DNA of 6,126 nt. Source: a bacterium (lineage in GTDB: Bacteria; Chloroflexota; Chloroflexia; Thermomicrobiales; UBA6265). Made by a program: the position numbers and the translations under genes. Positions 1 to 5,535 of this stretch are shown piece after piece. Position 1 is the first letter of the stretch. Each line of letters begins with the position of its first letter. Location of the stretch: assembly GCA_029977305.1 (NCBI GenBank), contig JAPOLF010000119.1, positions 1-6,126 of the forward strand, written 5' to 3'. Below the pieces are notes generated by a model, which saw only the letters and a list, made by a program, of their open reading frames with translations, ran no database searches and had not been told where the DNA came from.

Positions 1-2
1 AG

Positions 3-152
3 GCGGAGATCGCGACCAAGACGCTGATGATCGGCGGCACCGCGGAGGCGGCGGCAGGGCTTTCGCAATTGGCGCGAGGCGTGCTGCTCGACGGCGATGG
101 CAGGGTGGTGCTGGACGTGGGCCTCGATCGCGCGGCGGTGCGGATCAGCTGA
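3..152 (+). CDS. C-terminal fragment, possibly ApbE-like FAD:protein FMN transferase (5' end outside window)
   Basis: The frame is open from the left edge and stops at a TGA at 150-152, giving the last 49 residues of a protein. The fragment starts AEIATKTLMIGG and continues with a short helix and a strand reading GVLLDGDGRVVLD. This order (A[ED]xxxK/T, a small hydrophobic helix ending in G, then a strand with a DGRV turn) resembles the C-terminal region of ApbE family flavin transferases, which attach FMN to a Thr of Na+-translocating reductase subunits or other extracytoplasmic flavoproteins. The usual Asp of the metal-binding ADxxxT motif would be Glu here. The catalytic core lies outside the window, so the family call is a guess from a tail. 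The coding status is better supported: the codons are GC-rich at third positions and the stop sits exactly at the end of the convergent neighbour, overlapping it by 8 bp. Confidence 0.45.
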   Translation, partial: AEIATKTLMIGGTAEAAAGLSQLARGVLLDGDGRVVLDVGLDRAAVRIS

Positions 153-714
153 CGCGGCTGCGCCACGCAGCGGCGTCTTGCACGAGCAGCGGGATCTCCT
201 CGCTCTTCGTGGGGTCGGTCGGGTGCTCCCACCAGCGGGTGCCGGCATCGGTGAATCCGGCGGCATGGGCCACCGCGATCGAGGCGGCATTGTCCCAATC
301 GACCAGCAGGTGAAGCTGCGCGAACCCGAGCGTGCCGAAGGCCCACTCGACGAGGGCGCGCGTGGCCGCGGTGGCGATCCCCCTCCCCCGCCCCGCCGTG
401 CCGAGCCAGTACCCGATCTCGGCATCGGATGTCTCGCCGTAGATATGCAGGAGACTGGCGGTTCCGACCAAGGCGTCGTCGAGCGTGATGGCGAAGCGGG
501 CGGCGGTGCCGGCGGCCCAATCGGCATGGGCGGCGGCGATGAGTTCCTCGGCCCGCTCGCGCGTGAAGGGCCACGGCACCGAGGTGTACCGGGCGATGAG
601 GGGGTCCTGCGCCGCGGCGTGGAGCGCGGAGGCGTCATCCGCACGCAAGGGACGGAGAGCGGCAGGTGGGGCAGCGAGGCGCACCGCTGTCATCGGCGGG
701 AGATGGATCGTCAT
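145..714 (-). CDS. GNAT-family N-acetyltransferase (RimJ/RimL type)
   Basis: A 189-residue protein of typical size for the RimJ/RimL branch of the GNAT fold, which transfers acetyl from acetyl-CoA to an amine, either a protein N-terminus or a small molecule. Residues 20-60 (ALRPLRADDASAL... then an ARYTSVPWPF segment) match the start of Acetyltransf_3 proteins. Residues 97-126 carry motif A: AEIGYWLG, then the acetyl-CoA phosphate loop GRGRGIA at 108-114, then the following helix. DWDNAASIAVAHAAGF at 139-154 is motif B with the usual Asn, Ser and GF. The frame is open back to an ATG at 738, but the ATG at 714 was chosen because the sequence AGGTGA (plus-strand 722-727) lies 7 nt before it. 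Its stop overlaps the convergent gene on the left by 8 bp. The start lies 21 nt beyond the T-tract of the terminator of the gene upstream; no separate promoter is obvious, so it may depend on read-through. The substrate is unknown. Confidence 0.9.
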   Translation of the reverse strand: MTIHLPPMTAVRLAAPPAALRPLRADDASALHAAAQDPLIARYTSVPWPFTRERAEELIAAAHADWAAGTAARFAITLDDALVGTASLLHIYGETSDAEIGYWLGTAGRGRGIATAATRALVEWAFGTLGFAQLHLLVDWDNAASIAVAHAAGFTDAGTRWWEHPTDPTKSEEIPLLVQDAAAWRSRVS

Positions 715-735
715 TGATGGGTCACCTGGGACGGG

Positions 736-772
736 CAAAACAAACCGGGCGAGCGGTAAACCGCTCGCCCGG
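736..772 (-). terminator. Intrinsic terminator of the small-protein pair
   Basis: A perfect 12-bp inverted repeat (745-756 with 761-772, stem CCGGGCGAGCGG) closes a 4-nt loop. Read on the minus strand, the stem is followed at once by TTTGTTTTG (plus-strand 736-744). GC-rich stem plus T-tract is a classical rho-independent terminator for the gene ending at 817. It also separates that gene from the acetyltransferase starting at 714. Confidence 0.9.
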
Positions 773-774
773 AG

Positions 775-812
775 TCTGCTCGTCGCAGAACGGATCGGGT
801 TGCCCCGAACCG
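775..812 (-). other. Two further hairpins in the 3' untranslated region ahead of the terminator
   Basis: Between the stop codon at 817 and the terminator, the minus-strand transcript can fold two more hairpins. The first is at 791-812: a 9-bp stem with one T-T mismatch closing a GCAA loop, which is of the GNRA type. The second is at 775-789: stem TCTGC/GCAGA with a GACGA loop. With the terminator this makes three stems in a row in under 70 nt. They may stabilise the mRNA 3' end. The pairing is seen in the sequence; the role is inferred. Confidence 0.5.
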
Positions 813-816
813 ATGC

Positions 817-1083
817 TTAGCTGACGAAGGAGACGTTGTAGTCGCCGCCGGAGGCATCCGCGATCGCGGTGCCGCCCGAGGCGGAAACGCCGAGGTTGGT
901 GGTGTTGGCGATGGCGCCGCCATCGACCGCGACGCTGCCAACCGAGTCGCCAACGCCGATGGCGCTGCCGGTGTTGCTGCCGCTGTTGACGTCGCCGGTG
1001 GCAACCGCGCCACCATTGGCGGAAGCGGCGGCGCCGCCACCGTTACCGGCCGAAGCAACTTCCTGCGCGAAGATGAAGTCCAT
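817..1083 (-). CDS. Small Gly/Ala/Ser-rich protein A with conserved C-terminal NVSFVS block, no signal peptide
   Basis: An 88-residue protein not assigned to any family I recognise. It starts MDFIFAQEVASAG and then consists almost wholly of Gly, Ala, Ser, Val, Asn, Asp and Thr. It has loosely repeated segments of alternating small or beta-branched residues ended by Gly-Gly or Gly-Asp (GGAVATGD, GSVAVDGGAIAN, GTAIADASGGD), a pattern that could form stacked beta-turns. There is no Lys, Arg, His, Cys or Trp, so the chain is acidic. The last 15 residues, IADASGGDYNVSFVS, match the end of the protein encoded at 1415-1693 except at one position. The ATG at 1083 was chosen over the ATG at 1116 because GGGAGG (plus-strand 1091-1096) lies 7 nt before it, while the upstream ATG falls in a hairpin loop. 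Downstream are three hairpins including a terminator. A surface, matrix or peptide-precursor role is speculation. Confidence 0.8.
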   Translation of the reverse strand: MDFIFAQEVASAGNGGGAAASANGGAVATGDVNSGSNTGSAIGVGDSVGSVAVDGGAIANTTNLGVSASGGTAIADASGGDYNVSFVS

Positions 1084-1414
1084 GGAAATCCCTCCCGAAA
1101 CGTGCTGCCCGATCATTCGGGCAAGTGACTTTCCAGACCCCGATGGGCTGGATTCGCCCTTGAGTCCGCTTCCTCGCGTTCAACCCGATGAGCACCGAAC
1201 TGTGTTCTTCACCTGGTGGCGCAGCAGAGCTGGATGCCGGGACTGGACCACTTCATCGGTTCCGCATGCGCGGCGGTTCCGTCCCGCTATTCAGCTCCCG
1301 TCGGATGCCCACCTTCCCAGGTGCTTCCGTTCAGTTCGGCGGCGACTGCGTCGAAACGCAGATCCGCGTGACTCCAGTGCATCCCCCCGAGGGGGTAGTG
1401 CCTAATTCAGGTGC
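1084..1414 (-). other. 331-nt hairpin-rich spacer between the two small-protein genes; candidate structured leader or small RNA
   Basis: No convincing gene lies here. Read on the minus strand, the spacer can form several short, well-closed stems. In transcript order they are: 1346-1361 (6-bp stem CTGCGT with a TTCG loop), 1310-1323 (CACCT stem with a GGGA loop of the GNRA type), 1262-1273 (CCGC stem), 1133-1151 (CCAG and CCC stem with one bulge), and 1107-1122 (perfect 6-bp stem GCCCGA with an ATGA loop). The last lies just before the ribosome binding site of the downstream gene. A C5/G5 stem at 1382-1395 near the preceding stop has no T-tract, so it is not a clear terminator. I see no clear promoter, so the spacer is probably transcribed from the upstream gene. 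It matches no riboswitch class I know. Confidence 0.4.
1107..1122 (-). promoter_or_regulatory. Perfect hairpin directly upstream of the ribosome binding site of small protein A
   Basis: The stem GCCCGA/TCGGGC with a 4-nt loop ends 10 nt before the GGGAGG Shine-Dalgarno site of the gene starting at 1083. It could protect the ribosome binding site from upstream structure or modulate access to it. The structure is seen; the function is inferred. Confidence 0.4.
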
Positions 1415-1693
1415 CTAGCTGACGAAGGAGACGTTGTGGTCGCCACCGCTCGCATCGGCGATCGCAACACCGGAGGTGCTGCCGATCTGCTGGTATCCGC
1501 CCTCGCTGACCCCGCCGCTGGCCGAAACGCCACCGCCGGCAGCAACCTCAATGCCGCTGACGCCCTCGGCAACCATGCCGTTGACCATCGCGGTGATGTC
1601 CTCGGAGGACATCTCCTGAGCCATGGCCGCAGTCGACGCGAACGCGCCAACCAACGCACCACCGAGAAGACCAGCCTTCTTCATCTCGTTCAT
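1415..1693 (-). CDS. Small secreted Gly/Ser-rich protein B with conserved C-terminal NVSFVS block
   Basis: A 92-residue protein that I cannot assign to a known family. Residues 1-25 form a clear Sec signal peptide: MNEMKK n-region, a hydrophobic stretch rich in Leu, Gly and Ala, and an AMA cleavage site before QE (cut after Ala25). The predicted mature part is about 67 residues. It begins with a short acidic, possibly helical segment (EMSSEDITAMVNGMVAEGV), continues as a Gly/Ser-rich stretch (GGGVSASGGVSEGGYQQ), and ends in IADASGGDHNVSFVS. That block is shared with the protein encoded at 817-1083, and VSASGG also occurs in both. The ATG at 1693 was chosen because GGAAGGA (plus-strand 1701-1707) lies 7 nt before it; the Met at residue 4 has no such site. 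It is the first gene after a strong promoter at 1800-1828. Export is well supported, and the function is unknown. Confidence 0.85.
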   Translation of the reverse strand: MNEMKKAGLLGGALVGAFASTAAMAQEMSSEDITAMVNGMVAEGVSGIEVAAGGGVSASGGVSEGGYQQIGSTSGVAIADASGGDHNVSFVS

Positions 1694-1754
1694 CGTCTAA
1701 TCCTTCCCTCGCGTCGCGCCCCGGCCTAACCACCAGTTTCGGCAGGTGCATCAC

Positions 1755-1797
1755 CGCCGGCAAAAGCCGACGAACCCACATTGGGTAACCCCCAATG
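1755..1797 (-). promoter_or_regulatory. Two inverted repeats at the start of the leader of small protein B
   Basis: The repeat at 1779-1797 is perfect (CATTGGG/CCCAATG, 5-nt centre) and lies at the expected transcription start of the promoter at 1800-1828, so it could be an operator or the 5' cap stem of the mRNA. The repeat at 1755-1772 (CGTCGGC/GCCGGCG with a TTTT loop, one G-T pair) lies about 20 nt further into the roughly 100-nt leader. Both are visible directly; regulation is inferred. Confidence 0.45.
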
Positions 1798-1799
1798 GC

Positions 1800-1828
1800 A
1801 AGTTACACCTGACCGTAACGGCTGTCAA
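1800..1828 (-). promoter_or_regulatory. Sigma70-type promoter for the small-protein pair
   Basis: On the minus strand a perfect TTGACA -35 box (plus-strand 1823-1828) is followed after 17 nt by TAACTT (plus-strand 1800-1805), a weak -10 with T, A and the final T conserved. The expected start is near 1793, about 100 nt before the start codon at 1693. A second TTGACA (plus-strand 1842-1847) repeats 19 bp upstream, without a matching -10. Confidence 0.6.
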
Positions 1829-2105
1829 CCGGCCCGGGACGTGTCAACGCCCTGTTGCAGCCGCTCCCCGCGAAGCTGGCGTTCTTCCAAACGCCTGGAC
1901 CTGTGGAGCCGTTCCGCCGCCTGCCGCCGGCCCATCTTCCTGCGGCAAGACCTCGAAAACGGCCCTTCGGCCTGTGTCGGCATTATCCGGACAGTTGCGC
2001 GGAAACGCAAGAGACTTTTCGCACAATATTTGCCGGACGGGCGAAAATGGGACCGATGGTTCCCCCTTTCGGAGGTCCATCCGGTCTCGGGCAGGAGATG
2101 GCCAA
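1829..2105. other. Intergenic region between the divergent small-protein promoter and nnrE
   Basis: About 275 bases with no supported gene. It must contain the plus-strand promoter for the gene at 2106, but no hexamer pair there is convincing. The least GC-rich part is around 2014-2031, where a run reading ACAATATTT could hold a -10 element. A 5-bp inverted repeat TTGCG/CGCAA lies at 1995-2010 just ahead of it. Open frames crossing this stretch lack ribosome binding sites and protein-like composition. Confidence 0.4.
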
Positions 2106-2831
2106 ATGAAGCGAACGGACGCGGGGTTTTCGGTCACGTCCGAGCAGATGCGAGCGGTCGATCAGCTCGCCCTGGAGCGGTGCGGCGTGGGGCCTCTTCC
2201 ATTAATGGAAATGGCCGGGCGGGCAGTGGCGGCGGAGGCTCGGCGGCTCCTCGGCGGTGATCCGCGCGACAAACGGGTGGTGATCCTCGCAGGATCGGGC
2301 GGCAATGGCGGCGATGGCTGGGTCGCGGCGCGCCATCTGCACGGGTGGGGGGCGGCGGTCGAGGTGTGGCCGAGCCATCCCGCAGCGCGATCGTCGGGCG
2401 CCACCTTGATCAATCGCGAGGCGTGGGCACGGCTCGGGCACATCAGCACGTTGCCATCTGCTGGGGTGATCGCGCTGCCGACGGCGGATCTGGTGATCGA
2501 TGCCTTGCTCGGGTTCGGTGCCGGTGGCTCGCCGCGTGGGGACACCGCGCGCTTGATCGAGGCGGCGCTCGCCTCCCCTGCCCCGGTGCTCGCGGTGGAC
2601 CTCCCCTCGGGACTTGATGCCGACACCGGCGAACCGGGCACGCCGTGCGTGATCGCGACGCGCACCGTCACCCTCGCGCTGGTGAAGACCGGGATGTTGC
2701 AGCCCTCAGCACGCGCGGTGTGCGGCGAGATCGTGGTGGCCGACATCGGGATGCCACGCGAGGCGTTCGCAGCGGTGGGAATCGCGCTGCCCCCGATCTT
2801 CGCGACGGCGGACCGGATCGTGTTCCACTGA
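2106..2831 (+). CDS. nnrE: NAD(P)H-hydrate epimerase, stand-alone YjeF_N domain
   Basis: A 241-residue protein covering one complete YjeF_N (AIBP-type) domain. The enzyme interconverts the R and S epimers of NAD(P)HX, the hydrated damage form of NAD(P)H, so that the partner dehydratase NnrD can restore the cofactor in the cytoplasm. Seen in order: an N-terminal SEQMRAVDQLALE helix, LMEMAGRAV at 33-41, the nucleotide/K+ loop GSGGNGGDGWVAARHL at 63-78, DALLGFG at 132-138, AVDLPSGLDADTG at 163-175, TVTLALVKTG at 187-196, and VADIGMP at 211-217. The family loop usually reads GxGNNGGDG; here the first Asn is Gly66. The C-terminal NnrD kinase-like domain found fused in Escherichia coli is absent, so NnrD must be encoded elsewhere. 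The ATG at 2106 has AGGAG at 2093-2097, 8 nt upstream. The frame is open much further upstream, but that part is not protein-like. The next gene starts 52 nt after the stop, which suggests co-transcription. Confidence 0.9.
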   Translation: MKRTDAGFSVTSEQMRAVDQLALERCGVGPLPLMEMAGRAVAAEARRLLGGDPRDKRVVILAGSGGNGGDGWVAARHLHGWGAAVEVWPSHPAARSSGATLINREAWARLGHISTLPSAGVIALPTADLVIDALLGFGAGGSPRGDTARLIEAALASPAPVLAVDLPSGLDADTGEPGTPCVIATRTVTLALVKTGMLQPSARAVCGEIVVADIGMPREAFAAVGIALPPIFATADRIVFH

Positions 2832-2883
2832 GTGCGAGAATGCGCGGTCAGTGCTGCCGAGGTCCGCGCCCGGAGTCGTCCGC

Positions 2884-4110
2884 ATGCCACTCGCCCATCT
2901 CGCCCCGCTGCGCGATCGAAACTTCTTGCGATTCTGGTCGGGGCAGACGTTCTCCGCGTTCGGTGATGCCTTCGCCGTGATCGCGATCCCGCTGCTGGTG
3001 CTGCAGGCGACCGGGTCGCTCCGCCTGATGGGGGTGGTGACGGCGCTGGCAGGTGTCTCCGCGATGGTGACCGGCGTCTTTTGCGGCTCGCTGGTGGACC
3101 GCGTCGATCGCCGCCTGCTGATGATCGGGTGCGATCTGGCGCGGGTGGTGCTCTGCCTGACGGTGCCGTTGGTGTGGTGGTGGCACGGGCCGCATCTCTG
3201 GCTGGCGGTGCTGGTGGCGGTGCTGCTGGCGGCGTTCGGGATGCTTTTCGGGATCACCTATGTGACGGCGGTGCCGAACCTGGTCCAAGACGGGGCGATC
3301 ACCCAGGCGAACGGCGTGCTCGGCGCGAGCGAGTCGCTGGCCTACGCGATCGGCCCGGCGGTGGCGGGGTTGGTGATCGCGGAGTTCGGGGCAGCGGCGG
3401 CGATCGGGATCGACGGGCTGACCTTCCTCATCTCCGCCGTGACCTTGACGATGCTGCGTTTCCAGCGGCCACAGGCGGAGCGACCAACGCCCGGTCCGGG
3501 CGTGTTCGCCGAGTTCACGCTGGGCGCGCGGTTCCTCGCCGCGTCGTCACTCTTCCGCTGGGTGACAGCGACCACTGCGGTGATCCTCTTCTTCGTGACC
3601 GGGCTGAACGATCTCGTCATCTTCTATGTGAAGGAGACCTTGCTGCGCGATGACACCGCGGTCGGGCTCGTCTTCGCCTGCTCGAGTCTCGGGGCGGTGC
3701 TGAGCGGCCTGACCATCGCGTGGATGCGCGAGCGCTTCGGGTTCGGCGCGTGCTACCTGGTGGGGACCATCTTCGAAGGGATCGCGCTGCTGCTGGTCGG
3801 GTTCGGGCCGGGGTTGGCGGCGCTGTCGGTGATCATGGTGGTGGCGACCTTCAGCGGCACGATCCGCGGCACGCTGACGATGACCATCCGACAGGAGTTG
3901 ACCCCGGATCACATGCTCGGTCGGGTGACAGCGGCGTTCTGGGCCTCGTTCATGTTGCCAGGTGCGATCGGCACGGTGGTGATGACGGGACTCGGTGCGC
4001 GCATCGGGGCCGCGTATGCGATCGGGGTGATCGGGGCGATGCTGGTGCTGGTGCCGCTGGTGGCGATGCGCTCCTCGATGAATCGGCGCGTGCCGCAACT
4101 CACCGACTGA
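2884..4110 (+). CDS. MFS transporter, MFS_3 / EntS-like exporter (copy 1)
   Basis: A 408-residue, 12-segment inner-membrane protein of normal length for the MFS_3 (TMS1, EntS or macrolide-efflux MefA-like) group of proton-driven exporters. The loop between segments 2 and 3 carries motif A in the form GSLVDRVDRR (68-77). AFGMLFGITYVTAVPNLV at 117-134 and a GPAVAGLVIAEFGAAAAIGIDGLTF-type stretch from 157 are typical of this group. A hydrophilic central loop (about 193-210) separates the two six-helix halves. RQELTPDHMLGRVTAAFW (336-353) is the conserved loop of the C-terminal half. The ATG at 2884 was chosen because GGAG at 2872-2875 lies 8 nt before it and the start then lines up with the paralog; a GTG at 2851 lacks such a site. 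The gene follows nnrE by 52 nt and is followed 62 nt later by a close paralog. The substrate cannot be read from sequence. Confidence 0.9.
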   Translation: MPLAHLAPLRDRNFLRFWSGQTFSAFGDAFAVIAIPLLVLQATGSLRLMGVVTALAGVSAMVTGVFCGSLVDRVDRRLLMIGCDLARVVLCLTVPLVWWWHGPHLWLAVLVAVLLAAFGMLFGITYVTAVPNLVQDGAITQANGVLGASESLAYAIGPAVAGLVIAEFGAAAAIGIDGLTFLISAVTLTMLRFQRPQAERPTPGPGVFAEFTLGARFLAASSLFRWVTATTAVILFFVTGLNDLVIFYVKETLLRDDTAVGLVFACSSLGAVLSGLTIAWMRERFGFGACYLVGTIFEGIALLLVGFGPGLAALSVIMVVATFSGTIRGTLTMTIRQELTPDHMLGRVTAAFWASFMLPGAIGTVVMTGLGARIGAAYAIGVIGAMLVLVPLVAMRSSMNRRVPQLTD

Positions 4111-4137
4111 CCGACCGGTTCCCGGCGCGTGTACCAT
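4107..4137 (+). promoter_or_regulatory. Weak possible promoter between the two transporter genes
   Basis: CTGACC at 4107-4112 (4 of 6 to the -35 consensus) and TACCAT at 4132-4137 are spaced 19 nt. This is a poor match, but the 62-nt gap between the transporter genes leaves room for a secondary start. Confidence 0.15.
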
Positions 4138-4172
4138 CAGGTCGCGCGTGATCGAGGAGCACTGGAGCATCC

Positions 4173-5393
4173 GTGTCGGAACCGCTGGGCCGCAATCGCG
4201 ACTTCACCCTTTTCTGGCTGGGGCAGACGCTCTCGGCGTTGGGTGATGCGATCAGCATCATCGCGGTGCCGCTGTTGGTGCTGGAGGCGACGGGTTCGCT
4301 GACGATGATGGGGATGGTCACCGCCTCGGTCGGGCTCGGCAGTCTGGCGGCAGGGATCTACGGCGGCCCGCTGGTCGACCGGGTGGATCGTCGCAAGTTG
4401 ATGATCCGCACCGACTGGGCGCGATTCGTGCTCTTCCTGCTCGTGCCGCTGCTGTGGCCGCTGCTGGATCATGCGATGTGGTTCATCTTCGTCGTCTCGA
4501 TCGTGGCGGCGGCGATGGGGATGCTCTTCGGGATCGCCTACATCACCGCGGTGCCGAACCTGGTCGATCGCGGCCAACTCACCGAGGCGAACGGGCGACT
4601 CGGCGCGAGCCACGCATTCGCCTTCGCGATCGGTCCCGTGATCGCGGGATTCGTGGTGGAGCAGTTCGGCGCGGCGATCGCGATCGGGCTCGACGGGTTC
4701 ACCTTTCTCATCTCGGCCCTGACACTCTCGATGCTGCGCCTGCGACAGGCGAGTGCGACACGCCCGGAGGGTGAGCGCGAGGATCGTCGCGAGGAATTGC
4801 TGGCAGGGGTGAAGTTCCTCTTCGGGTCCTCGACCTTCCGGTGGATCACGTTCATCACGGCGGTGGTGGTGTTCACGTATGCGGGCGTGAACGATCTCAT
4901 CATCTTCCAAGTGAAGGAGAACCTCGGCGAGCCGGACCGCACGGTGGGGATCATGTACGGCATCGCCAGCCTCGGATCGGTGGCGAGCGGGTTGAGCATC
5001 GCGCGGCTGCGGCGGCGCTTCGGGTTCGGGGCGTGCTACGTGGCGGGGACGCTCGTGTTCGGTGTCTCGGTGCTGGTGCTGGGTCTGGTGCCGACGATTC
5101 CGGTGATGACGGTGATGATGACGATCGGCACCTTCGGCGAGGCGCTGCGCGGCACGCTGACGATGACGCTGCGGCAGGAACTCACGCCTGATCACCTGCT
5201 CGGGCGGGTGACGGCGGCGTTCTGGACCGTGTTCACGGTGCCCGGTCCGGTGGGGGCGCTGGTGCTCACGCAACTCGCACACTTGTATGGAGTTCCACGC
5301 ATATTGGAGGTTGTGGGGGTGGTGTTGATCGCGCTCGGGGGGGTGGTGCTCTGGTCACCGGTGGCATCTCGACAACCGGCACTTGTCAAATGA
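4173..5393 (+). CDS. MFS transporter, MFS_3 / EntS-like exporter (copy 2, tandem paralog)
   Basis: A 406-residue membrane protein with the same plan as the gene at 2884-4110. In the first 83 aligned residues from the FW.GQT motif I count 51 identities. Motif A is GGPLVDRVDRR (64-74); GMLFGIAYITAVPNLV (116-131), GLDGFTFLIS (172-181) and RQELTPDHLLGRVTAAFW (334-351) recur at matching places. The central loop (about 191-209) is rich in Arg and Glu and differs from copy 1, as do several membrane segments, so the copies have probably diverged in substrate or act as a heteromeric pair. The start is a GTG at 4173 with GGAG at 4164-4167, 5 nt upstream; no ATG gives a better alignment. The stop codon lies inside the promoter region of the next gene, and I see no terminator between them. 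Likely co-transcribed with copy 1. The substrate is unknown. Confidence 0.9.
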   Translation: MSEPLGRNRDFTLFWLGQTLSALGDAISIIAVPLLVLEATGSLTMMGMVTASVGLGSLAAGIYGGPLVDRVDRRKLMIRTDWARFVLFLLVPLLWPLLDHAMWFIFVVSIVAAAMGMLFGIAYITAVPNLVDRGQLTEANGRLGASHAFAFAIGPVIAGFVVEQFGAAIAIGLDGFTFLISALTLSMLRLRQASATRPEGEREDRREELLAGVKFLFGSSTFRWITFITAVVVFTYAGVNDLIIFQVKENLGEPDRTVGIMYGIASLGSVASGLSIARLRRRFGFGACYVAGTLVFGVSVLVLGLVPTIPVMTVMMTIGTFGEALRGTLTMTLRQELTPDHLLGRVTAAFWTVFTVPGPVGALVLTQLAHLYGVPRILEVVGVVLIALGGVVLWSPVASRQPALVK

Positions 5394-5410
5394 CACGTAC
5401 GTACTAGAAT
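5383..5410 (+). promoter_or_regulatory. Strong sigma70-type promoter overlapping the end of the second transporter
   Basis: TTGTCA at 5383-5388 (5 of 6 to consensus) and TAGAAT at 5405-5410 (5 of 6) are spaced 16 nt. The -35 box lies in the last codons of the transporter gene. The spacer contains the palindrome ACGTACGT (5395-5402), a possible operator. The expected start is near 5417, about 120 nt before the start codon at 5536. Confidence 0.7.
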
Positions 5411-5499
5411 AATGACAATGACGGGGAGTCAGAAGAGTCGTTGCGGTCATGTGGGGAAAAGGTCGGGCGCCCGTGCCCGTGCCTTGGGGAACTGGATAG

Positions 5500-5523
5500 G
5501 TGGCGATCGACGCCACGGGAGGG
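5500..5523 (+). promoter_or_regulatory. Leader hairpin joined to the ribosome binding site of the zinc-ribbon gene
   Basis: A perfect 6-bp stem GTGGCG/CGCCAC with a 5-nt loop (5500-5516) is followed at once by GGGAGGG (5517-5523), the best Shine-Dalgarno match before the ATG at 5536. The 12-nt gap is longer than usual. The stem could influence ribosome access, and it covers an in-frame GTG at 5500. Confidence 0.4.
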
Positions 5524-5535
5524 ACCGACGGGAAC

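Noticed and set aside
97..717. Long plus-strand open frame opposite the acetyltransferase
   Set aside because: It lies almost entirely antisense to a protein with clear GNAT motifs; its product is Gly/Arg-rich without domain signs, as expected of a shadow frame in GC-rich DNA.
1209..1256. Minus-strand 15-codon frame MKWSSPGIQLCCATR, whose start resembles PqqA precursor peptides (M.W..P)
   Set aside because: It lacks the Glu and Tyr that are cross-linked in PQQ synthesis, has no good ribosome binding site, and no pqq genes are present. Probably chance.
1261..1330. Resemblance of part of the spacer (GGGAAGGTGGGCATCCG on the minus strand) to cobalamin riboswitch fragments
   Set aside because: The rest of the cobalamin consensus, including the B12 box and the ACCTGCC element, is missing, and the downstream gene is unrelated to B12.
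1287..1382. Minus-strand 31-codon frame in the spacer starting MHWSHADLRF
   Set aside because: A G-run touches the ATG with no proper spacing, third-position GC is clearly lower than in the real genes, and the frame overlaps several hairpins.
1746..2105. N-terminal extension of the nnrE frame by 120 codons
   Set aside because: The extension is compositionally unlike the protein and crosses the divergent promoter. A good AGGAG site precedes the ATG at 2106, which matches the family's usual N-terminus.
4137..5282. Long minus-strand open frame opposite the second transporter
   Set aside because: The product is an Arg/His/Glu-rich string typical of the antisense of a GC-rich membrane protein; the plus strand has complete MFS motifs and a ribosome binding site.
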